Below, in pieces: positions 56,270 through 64,000 of a DNA stretch of 64,000 nucleotides. The translations under genes and the position numbers were made by a program. Numbering within the stretch: the stretch's first letter is position 1; the number at the start of each line of letters is the position of its first letter. The DNA lies in assembly GCA_016617855.1 (NCBI GenBank), contig JAECUM010004987.1, positions 97,001 to 161,000 of the forward strand, in the 5' to 3' direction. Source of the stretch: Megalonaias nervosa. Taxonomy: Eukaryota; Mollusca; Bivalvia; Unionida; Unionidae. The notes beneath the pieces were generated by a model, which was not told the DNA's origin, made no database searches, and saw nothing but the letters and a program-made list of their open reading frames with translations.

Positions 56270-56480
56270 ACTTCGGTCCCACTAAAGGTAGGTAGTGACA
56301 GTGCGGAACCATCGAGAATGTTCCAGGTAAGCCGAAATCTTTCTGTTTCCACTCGTGAAGTGACACACCGCAACTGAAGCAACTGACTTTATCACCTTCG
56401 ACCAAGTAGACAAATCCAGCTCTGGCTAGTTCTTCGGAGGTAGGTCCTCCTTATATTTAGGCCACTTTCCTTGAAAGGTT
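56270..56480 (-). pseudogene. BIR-domain (inhibitor-of-apoptosis-like) fragment, broken
   Basis: The main frame (56,425-56,275) contains 'LARAGFVYLVEG' and 'VSCFSCGVSLHEW', the (E)LA-x-AGF and C-x2-C-G-x-x-L-x-x-W blocks of BIR domains. Just upstream another frame gives 'TFQGKWPKY', the usual W-P opening, so there is a frameshift between them. The zinc His and last Cys fall in different frames because of two further one-base changes. The fragment therefore cannot fold as written. BIR proteins block caspases; several insect and animal viruses carry them. Confidence 0.6.
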
Positions 56481-56525
56481 TGGAAGCGAATTCAAAGTTG
56501 CAGATTCAACCAAATGCACAGGGAA

Positions 56526-56879
56526 CTAATATTCTTCTTTCACAGGTTCATTGCGATGATGGTACGGTGAAACCCGAAGCAGTTTGCTCAGGCGTGGATG
56601 ATATCCGTAGGGTGGTAGCCATATGGTTTCATACTGAGGATAAAAACCAATAAAGAGTCCTCGAAAACGAGTGGCATCGCTTTCGTGTCCATCAGGTTTG
56701 ACATGCACAGCATCACTTTCCATGGTAGGTGTTGTACTAGTAGTCATAGGAAAGTTCTCATGATGTCCTGCTAAATCGCTGAAGTCACAGCGTACGGCAT
56801 CCATGCAATCGCAAGGCAAACCTTCGCACTCCACTTGAGAATCGCCAAATTTTAATTGTGTCTGTTTGAAAGGATTCAC
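56526..56879 (-). CDS. Hypothetical protein of the element, 117 residues
   Basis: Open frame 'MNPFKQTQLKFGDSQVECEG...'. It has a Cys/Asp-rich start ('LPCDCMDAVRCDFSDL'), a Thr/Ser linker and a Tyr-rich C terminus ('GFYPQYETIWLPPYGYHP'). No known domain recognised. It lies directly after the polymerase and ahead of the BIR-like fragment. Confidence 0.4.
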   Translation of the reverse strand: MNPFKQTQLKFGDSQVECEGLPCDCMDAVRCDFSDLAGHHENFPMTTSTTPTMESDAVHVKPDGHESDATRFRGLFIGFYPQYETIWLPPYGYHPRLSKLLRVSPYHHRNEPVKEEY

Positions 56880-56954
56880 CTTTTTCGCTTGGCAATTGTA
56901 ATCACAATGAAATATCAGTCTTGGACGTTTTCCATTTTTATATGCTGACCAATG

Positions 56955-59900
56955 TCGACGTGTCCCTAAGGTAAAGTGCAGCGATTGGGAAGCGGCATTT
57001 GCTTCTGGTACACAATTTGATACAGTTTATCCAAAGGTCGACTGACTATTTGGTGTGTGGCTAAACGTACAATCTTGTGAGGCTCGTAGGTGGTCACTTT
57101 AAAATGTTGATCCTTTCCAGTTTGCAAGGTTTCTTTCAACACACCAAAGTTCACCACTTGACTGGTGCAATAATTTAGAGTCAATCCTTCCACTTTGCTG
57201 TCGGTGTGCACTCCTCCTCGTTGATTCCGGTATTCGTAGCCATAATTTTGAGACCGCCACTAGCAAAACTTAGAATCTTGTAGTCGGGCTGCTCGTCCCT
57301 CCATGCTCCTAAATGGTCTCCTTCTATGTCAGGTGACGCTAACCAAGGCGATAGCTGCAGATGCAACTGTCTGTATTAAAATAGAGCACACGATGTCCTA
57401 ACTGGTGTAAGGCTTCGTACAATGTTAAACGAGCATGGGAAGTCACGTAGGCTGCAATAATGACATTTCCAAATTCGTCGGCCTCCGCAAACTTCAGTTC
57501 TTCTTCTCATTTGACTAAGATCAAGTCTCCACGAACGAGTCCACGTGTTTCATGTATTTGGTTTTGTCGTGAATCATTTGAAAGTAGCGGGAAGCTTCTG
57601 TCAAATACTCCGTCTTGGGTAAACACGGTTTTTGTGCCATTTTTCCCAACAAACAATTCAACATCACTTTAGCAAATGATCGCCTTCCGTCGTTTATCTC
57701 GATGTGATCTAAAGTGATGCCTTCCTGATCAAAGTATTTCTCTTTGAATTTCTCTTTGTCTTCGGGAGTGTGGCACCACGCAGGATAGCCGCTGCCTTTT
57801 TGTTTCAGTTTTGAAAAGGCATCCACGTAGTCTGCGAAAATGTCTTTTTGAGTCTAGTCACTCTTGTGTTACTGTTCTTTCTTGGGAAAGTGGTAAATTC
57901 CGTACACTTCTAACAATTGGTATCCCAGATCCAGAGCTTTAAACAATTCTACGCTGACCCACGTTTCCGTCAATGCACGTTCTTCCCGAGTGTGATGAGA
58001 AGGTTATTCTTGGATGCACGTTTCAGCAGAAGTATGGCACAAGGGAAACATCATTTTCGTTGGCAATGGTGAGGAAAAACTGGATGGTACAAGCCATGGG
58101 AGGCAAGACGTTACATTTAATCAGTCCTTTGTATGTCGAATGTCATCCACGTCGATGTGTTCCATCAGCCATTGTGGATGACCTACTGGAAAGTGACAAT
58201 ATTTGCACACGTAAGGATACATCGAACATACGTCCAGGTATTTGATTTCTTCTCCTTTCTCATCGTGGGCGTAGTACAGCAAACAGGTGGCATTCGTCCG
58301 TCCTCCATACAAACTGATCCGCCGGTTCAGAGGGTCCACCAACTTGTAAATTTCCACCTTACGCCTAAATTCGGGATCGGTTTTCAGACGGTGATCGTGC
58401 TCGTGTTCCCACATTTCCACGACTTGGTATCCTTGCCATTCTAACTTCAAACGACTTTGACAAGTGGCCTCCTACAAGTCTTCCATGGTACGTTGTAAAA
58501 ACAGATTTTTAGCGTCACGTTGAGGATAGCAGATCGGACATATGTGAAATAAGCAACCGTTAAACTCGTAAACGATCTTAGGGTTTTCTAAGCCCCGGCC
58601 ATTCACTGAATATGCTCCGGCGGTCTTTTTGCCTTTTCCGTTTCGGGCATGTTGGATCCATTTGTCTTCCTTGTCGCACAAGTAATGAAACCAGCGCAGA
58701 GCTTTGATCGAGTATTGACGTTGGACAAAATTGGTCTTTTGAGGGTGTATGACAGCCAGGGTCTTCTCCGGCATGAATCCTTTGCGGTACACTAAGGAAT
58801 GCACTTTGGCTACTGTGCAGGCTTTTTTGAAAGGATCTACCCCTCCGTGCTCCATGAACAATGCTCGAAATTTTCTACAGCATCGCCGTAAAATGTCCAT
58901 ATCCGATCGACAATACTTCAACATTCCTTCCTGAAAGTCGAAGGGTCCGTGGTGTGAGTTTGGTACCAAGAGTAGAAAGCTTCTCGTTGTTCGGTGTGCG
59001 TGTTGTCGGGGTCGTAGTAGTGAGCATCAGGCAAATGTGAGAGAACGGTATGTTGATTGGTTTATGTATTGAAGAAGTGCGGAAAATAGCCTTTGGCCAT
59101 TTCTGTCATTCCAATTGTTTTAGGCATTCGACTTAACGGCATGGTCAAGTAACTCATTGAATCTTTAAACTGTGCTTGTCCCACTTGCATGAAAATTAGT
59201 TTGGCTCCGTTCAAGATAACTTTAGGACGTTCAGTGCTTTGTTCCGTATAGTATTTCCGAAGAAACCGTCCATCGTATCCCGAGAAATTGTGAACCATCA
59301 CCGTGGCATAGCGATGACAATCTCCGTAACGTTCGAAGTCCTCTTGGCTCCACGTCTTGTCGATATTGTCTAAGATCCATCTTGCGAAATCGTCCAGCGT
59401 GTCAAAAGTTAGGTTCTTGGATGCACTTCTCGCACGCTCGATGAACCAAGCAGAAATTAGGAATGTGAATGCCAGTCTCTTGCATGCATTTGAAATCGAA
59501 ACAGATGAAGTCTCCTTTCTTGTGGTTATGTTCTTCCTCCTCCTCCTGTTGGGGCTGGTATTTTTGAATGTAGCATTTGTCTTCTAAGGCCACGATTTGG
59601 TGACAAATGTGACATCATTTCTTTTCTGGATAAATGTGTGCCTTGGGATTGTTGCTATCTATAACTTGTCCACAAGTAGGACACAATCTCAGGAGTTGAC
59701 AAGCACTTTTCCGCTATGAACCTTGCGTCTTTAGATGTTGTTGGTAACAGGCTGGGTTGACAAAAGTTCGCAGACAAGCTGGGCAATGCACTCGTTTTGT
59801 CCTTCGTCAAGACAGGTTTTAGATGCCAAACATCCCTTACATTTCGATCTACAATGCTTGTGTTACTCTCGACTGTTATACCAAAAGTCACATTTCTCAC

Positions 59901-60290
59901 AATAATAACTGTATTCGAGAAATACCGTGATACTGGTAATAGCATCGAAATGTTCATCGTGATGATAGACGTGAATGCTTTTTCCGTCTTTAAAATATTT
60001 CCCTCAAAACAAAAGAGGTCCACACACTTCTTGAGGGTGCACTTTCAACGTGTAGAATGAAGCTAAGACATCTTGCAATTTTTGCATTTCAGGAATGCCA
60101 CAAGTTGTGTCTTTGGATAATCCAGCTTGCTGTAACAGGAGTTCTGCTTCAATTTGCTGTTTGGCTCGATCGTTGAATAGTTTTTCAGGCTCTTTTACTT
60201 CTTTCGTGTCGTTCTTATCAGCATACGTTCGCCCTTCGACGATGGCATGGACTTGGTTTTGATTTTTTATAATCATAAGAACATACACTC
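56955..60290 (-). pseudogene. Protein-primed-type family B DNA polymerase of the Polinton (polymerase 3)
   Basis: The start is at about 60,290 ('VHAIVEGRTYADKND'). A decayed Cys/His-rich region follows (60,000-59,600). 'KKGDFICFDFKCMQETG' (exonuclease I, D-F-x-C) lies at about 59,500, 'MMVHNFSGYDGRFLRKYY' (exonuclease II, N-x3-Y-D) at 59,301, and 'MLKYCRSDMDILRRCC' (exonuclease III, Y-x3-D) at about 58,910. Motif A 'IKYLDVCSMYPYV' is at about 58,235, motif B 'AKVMLNCLLGKMAQ' at about 57,660 and motif C 'LYFNTDS' at about 57,385. The C terminus is near 56,960. Length fits a Polinton polymerase of about 1,100 residues. There are at least eight stops or shifts, and motif C has Asn for its usual first Asp. 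Confidence 0.88.
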
Positions 60291-60361
60291 ACGCAATAAC
60301 AAACGTATATCATAGGAAAAAGGGGTTTGAGTTGTATTTGATTTTGGCAAACACTGAGTAG

Positions 60362-60398
60362 TCTCTTTTGAGAGAGATTGATGGCCCTGAAAAGGACC
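60362..60398 (-). promoter_or_regulatory. Histone-type 3' stem-loop
   Basis: Minus strand: GGTCCT (60,398-60,393), loop TTTC, then AGGGCC (60,388-60,383). Six pairs, one of them T-G wobble. The flank 'caac' precedes it. 'CAAAAGAGA' (60,370-60,362) follows at the distance of the histone downstream element. It lies about 100 bases after the stop of the coiled-coil gene and ahead of the polymerase. Confidence 0.7.
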
Positions 60399-60495
60399 GT
60401 TGGGTGGTTTGGTTTTGATTTGTTTTGTTTTGTTTTGTTTTTTCTAAAAAAAAACAAAAAAACTCAGGAACAGGAGGTAATGCGCTATAACTGCC

Positions 60496-60960
60496 TTATC
60501 CTTTGCCACAGCCAAGGCCTACTTCTTGACTTGCTACTGTCGATGATTTGGTAGAGATCACAACTGTTGGTATCGCAGGTGTAGTGGAAGTGTTGACGGG
60601 ATTGGAGTGTATGGCCCGGGAAGGTCTTTTTCTCTTGGGTCGTACTAAAGAAATCATATACATTTGTTTCAGACTCCTCAAGCCTGCCAAAATGTCTAAG
60701 AGTTCCGTGACCGTTTGACTTTCACTGTCCTCCTCTCTTTGATCTTGTTTCTTCTCTGCTTCTTCTTCCTGTCATTTTCTTCTTGCCTCTTCTTCTTCTT
60801 GCTGTTGGTGTTGAATGAGAAACTCTTGTTCTGCTTCCTACTGCTGTTGCAAAAATTTCTCCAGTTCTTCTCTCTGCCTCTGTTTAAAATCCTCGACGTA
60901 CGGTAAGGAAGGAGAAAGCGGCGAATATTCAGAGGAATGGGAAGCTAGAATGGAGTAGGC
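60496..60960 (-). pseudogene. Glu/Gln-rich coiled-coil protein of the element, 5'-truncated
   Basis: Minus strand from about 60,960: 'SEYSPLSPSLPYVEDFKQ', then a Gln/Glu coil with two stops (about 60,840 and 60,776), then 'TVTELLDILAGLRSLKQMYM', a basic stretch 'VRPKRKRPSRA', and a Ser/Thr tail to 60,496. It resembles the short coiled-coil genes at 45.5 and 46.9 kb in style (coil plus basic part), but not clearly in sequence. The upstream part is cut off by the LINE tail. Confidence 0.5.
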
Positions 60961-61265
60961 CCATAAGAGAGGATTAGACAAGAATCTCCCACACATCCAT
61001 GAGTGTTAGCATACTGGATGGAAGTCCTGGAATCTAACGATGGAAATAGGATGCCACGGCATTGCATTACAGACCTTCTCGCGTGCCATGGGAATCATCG
61101 GGATCACACGAGCTAGTTAGTCACCAAGGTTGGCAAACAGACTGAGGAAGCTTCATATTGGAAGAAAGAGGACCAATAGGAAATCTAATTGGTTCTGGCC
61201 TTAGATGAATTCAGTCGTCTCTCCCCTGGCGATTGTTGTGGAGCGCTCTAGGAAAGGGTATTCAA
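60905..61265 (+). mobile_element. LINE 3' coding end, copy 3
   Basis: Plus-strand frames give 'AHKRGLDKNLPHIHEC', 'GWKSWNLTMEIGCHGIALQTF' (in part) and 'ANRLRKLHIGRKRTNRKSNWFW'. The order G-W-x5-(M/V)-E-x-G-C-x-G, then the basic W-rich end, is that of the extreme C terminus in the LINE family seen at 1-580 and 28.7-30.9 kb. It overlaps the cut edge of the Polinton and is followed by the ~200-bp tandem repeat, as at 580. Confidence 0.55.
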
Positions 61266-61319
61266 CTTAATCATGGAACCAATTGCAGTGCAAAACGGTA
61301 TTCTGCTTGCATGTCATGT

Positions 61320-62110
61320 ATAGGTTGCATGATGCCTGAGAGCCATTTTTGGGCTTCATAATGCTTGATGCAATTTTTGCAGGGAATATAGTCATAGAAA
61401 AGATTGATTTAAAGGTAGCATCGGTCTTGAAGGGAGTTGTCGCATAAAATTAATTTTTGTAAGATATTAAAAATCTGAAGGGTTTGCTAATATTGCCCCT
61501 GTGCGTTATATTTCACTGCTATGGTAGTTATTGAAGGTTGTTACAAATTGCTTGCATTGTTTTAAAACTTTGTTCAAAAAAAGAGTAATATAAAGATAGG
61601 AAATATCTAGAGTGAAGTTGTTGCATAAAAAATTGAATATTTGAAAGATAGTAAATGTCGAAAGGGGCAGTAACTATTGCCTAATAAGGTTATATTTCAC
61701 AGCTATAGCGCTAGTCCAAGTTGTTGTATGATGCTTGCATGCCATCTTTTAGAATTTAGTCATCGAAATAACCATTTAAAGATAGGAAAGGTCTTGAAGG
61801 GAGTTGTTGCTTATAATGAATATTTCGAAGATACGAGAAATCTAAACGGATTTTGATATTGTCCCGTGGGGTCAAATGTCAAAACTAATGGGCATTTTGG
61901 AACTTTTTGCACGATGCTTGCATTCCATTTTTGGGAATTTAGTCTTAGAAAGACTTGTTTAAATGTACGATAGGTCTCTATATTCGTAGTGCTTGAATCT
62001 GTGCTGCCCTATTTGAGCACGGTGTGCCCATCGACAGCGCACATTTCAAGCCACCCATCCTAGGCTCTCATTTGTACTGCATACTCCAAATGATTCACAG
62101 ATGCACTCAT
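61320..62110 (+). repeat. Diverged ~200-bp tandem repeat, array 2
   Basis: About four units, same family and orientation as 550-1,310. It ends, like array 1, with 'gt.gtgcccatcgacag/att'. The shared order LINE tail, array, 'gtgcccatcgac' shows one composite repeat in both places. Confidence 0.75.
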
Positions 62111-62189
62111 CAACTGTAGCCTTTTGTTCTGATGTGAATGGTATAACTGGTCATAGGTGACTGAACCCTAAATGGAAAAATGAAGCAAA

Positions 62190-62430
62190 AAGCATACCCT
62201 AATATCTACTATATAGGTAAACGGGAAAATAAAACACGCATACATATACAGTCATCTAATGTGTAGGTAAATGGAGACATGAAAAAGGCATATATACACT
62301 GACTACCAACTACGTACAGGGTAAAAGGGAAAATGAATTAAGCATACATGCTCTGACATCTAATGTACAGGGTAAATGTGAAAATGAAACAAATATACAA
62401 ACACTAACATGTACTGTAAGGATTAAGTTC
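62190..62430. repeat. ~61-bp tandem repeat, four diverged units
   Basis: Units contain 'atctaatgt.taggtaaa.gg.aaaatgaaa.a.gcatacat..actga'. Confidence 0.75.
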
Positions 62431-63080
62431 TATATCCGAACATTAAGTGCTATTTAATAGTTGCTGCTAGAATTAATAAAAAAAGCAGTCATAATTGAAA
62501 ATGTTCTTACCATTAATTAACATTACAAATTATTTAATTAATAAATGCAATGGTTCAAAGGATTTATTATATTACACGATAAAAAGGGACAAACACTGTC
62601 AACTGTCTGAGTTATATTTCACTGAGCACCTAATATACACCTCCTTTCTGTAACTTAATATGTATATGATAAATATGAATGCTGAGCGCATCATGAATTG
62701 ATACATGTCTTTCATATGGTTGTGTTCTTTCCCTAGTTGCAGTTTGTTGAGCAGGGGAATTATGATGGGGCTGACCTGGAATTGGATATTTCGGTATTGC
62801 AAGTCTGTGGACAACTTACCTCTACATGCAGTGCTGGGCCTAAGTGTGCACTTTGGTCTTACGAACTGCATGTCTAGTTTACAGGTAACCTTCGAATGTG
62901 TTTGGAAGCAAACTTGTATCTTGTAATGACTTCCATTTTGGAATGATTTATGAACAAAAATATCGGCTTTTTATATGTATTTCCTTCTTGGATTAATTAC
63001 ACTTCATCAGACATGCAACTTCTTTAAGCACCAATCCTAAATAGTAGATCCACGAATCCAATCAGCTCTAAAATAACTTT
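62431..63080. other. No gene recognised
   Basis: Short frames at 62,599-62,926 without motifs. Confidence 0.45.
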
Positions 63081-63084
63081 GATT

Positions 63085-63290
63085 ATATATTTTTGAATTT
63101 AGTACTGCAGTCTATTCGATAAACCCCTATTGGATGTGGTAGTGCGGTCTACTTGATCTTCTTGAATGTGGTAATTTAGATTATTTGAAAGACCCCTCTT
63201 GAATTTGGTATTGGAGTCTGTTTGATAGTCCCCTCTTGAACTTGTTACTTAAGTCTATACGAAAGGCCCATCTTAATAATTGGTTACTAA
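63085..63290. repeat. ~45-bp tandem repeat, five diverged units
   Basis: Units follow 'ttgaat.tggta.t..agtctatttgata..cccctc'. Confidence 0.75.
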
Positions 63291-63299
63291 TGATCAATG

Positions 63300-64000
63300 G
63301 TCACCATATTCAACACTAAAATCTTTACCCATCGAGAATATTTAAGATTTTGATATAACCCAGCATAGGAAAATATCTTGCTTATTTACCATAGTTAGTG
63401 CCTTTAAGGGTCGCAAATGGTTCATATAAAACTCTTTTAAAAGGTGTCTTGGCTGCTGGATGCTAGTGGCATCATCATCATCAGGAAAGATAATTGTTTT
63501 GAATCTGTTGACCCATACAACATCATAATCCAACAGGTTAAGGTTGTCATGTGTTATATTCAATATTCCTTACATAGTAAAATATGAAATGGTTCAGTCG
63601 CTTGTAAATGCATTTAAAGTACCACAGGAACGATGGCAGTTGTCACAGCTACCATCAATAGTCAATACAATATTAAAATTCAACTGTTACATAAGTTTTG
63701 GGGTTTTATTTATTCTCTTTAACCATGTTACATACATCACTGGATCTTGCCTAACATTCATCTGTACTTGATTTGTAGCTTAAAAACAGCAGTATAATTA
63801 ATTCAGTAAGTTAGTTACAAAATATAATGCATTTATTAGAGAAATTCATGGGTGGTATATATGCATTTGTATTACGTATGTGTGTAAACCAAAATGAATT
63901 TGATAACAAATGTTGCAAAATTTAACTAATACAAAAAGTTTCAAAGCTTTTATTCATTGCTGTAGAAATTAAGAAATATAGAAAATTCTTAGTAATATTT
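63300..64000. other. No gene recognised
   Basis: A 73-residue minus-strand frame at 63,342-63,563 ('YDVVWVNRFKTIIFPDDDDATSIQQ') has no family I know. The rest is AT-rich. Confidence 0.4.

Larger units (their letters stand above)
44940..60960 (-). mobile_element. Polinton/adintovirus-like element, decayed
   Basis: All recognised genes run on the minus strand. The 5' end is cut at about 60,960, where a LINE tail begins; the 3' end has subterminal repeats at 45,025-45,260. In gene order it has a protein-primed-type polymerase, BIR-like and BH1-like fragments, an ATPase remnant, basic proteins, an integrase, minor and major capsid proteins, an adenain-like protease and two short coiled-coil genes. 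This is the set known for Maverick/Polinton elements and the related adintoviruses. About 16 kb is within their usual 15-20 kb or slightly more. Almost every gene carries stops or shifts. Confidence 0.85.

Noticed and set aside
57973..58245. Plus-strand 90-residue frame with Cys residues
   Set aside because: Antisense to the polymerase motif A region.

Overview
The window is nuclear DNA of an animal. It shows C2H2 zinc-finger relics of the animal type, several non-LTR retrotransposons, long AT, ACAT, GA and CA microsatellites, AT-rich spacers, and no operon structure. I see no intact host gene. The repeat mix (long AT and ACAT arrays, L1-like and CR1/Jockey-like LINEs, zinc-finger relics, Polinton-like elements) would fit a marine invertebrate such as a mollusc. 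That placement is an inference from general repeat style, not from a diagnostic gene.

Layout. 1-8 kb: a LINE tail, a ~200-bp tandem repeat, L1-type ORF1 and ORF2 fragments, and a zinc-finger pseudogene. 9.2-12.7 kb (minus): a broken virus-type family B DNA polymerase (polymerase 1) that carries an endonuclease VII-like motif and a striking foldback. 13-24 kb: another zinc-finger relic, an OTU-domain fragment plus a MULE-like transposase (plus), and an L1-like retroelement (minus). 25-26.2 kb (plus): a short end-remnant of a Polinton-like element. 26.8-31.6 kb: LINE material, including a nearly complete but decayed LINE. 33-34.8 kb: a zinc-finger relic and unknown ORFs. 35.6-43.1 kb: a second virus-like block with a P-loop fragment, two HNH endonuclease copies, a different family B polymerase (polymerase 2), a phospholipase A2-like fragment and a packaging-ATPase-like fragment. 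45-60.96 kb (minus): a large decayed Polinton/adintovirus-like element. It holds a protein-primed-type polymerase (polymerase 3), BIR-like and BH1-like fragments, a packaging ATPase remnant, small basic proteins, an integrase, minor and major capsid proteins and an adenain-like protease. 61-64 kb: a LINE tail and tandem repeats.

How the parts fit. The 45-61 kb element has the replication, integration, packaging and virion genes expected of a Polinton that can also behave as a virus. Nearly every gene is interrupted, so it is a fossil.

The most unusual signal is a histone-mRNA-type 3' stem-loop with a downstream purine-rich element. It follows genes of this element family at four places and is perfect at 25.56 kb. 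The short coiled-coil genes of the family also share a TATA/initiator promoter block. Together these suggest an element that borrowed the cell-cycle-linked histone 3'-end pathway. The same element carries two candidate anti-apoptotic genes. Three distinct family B DNA polymerase lineages lie within 52 kb.
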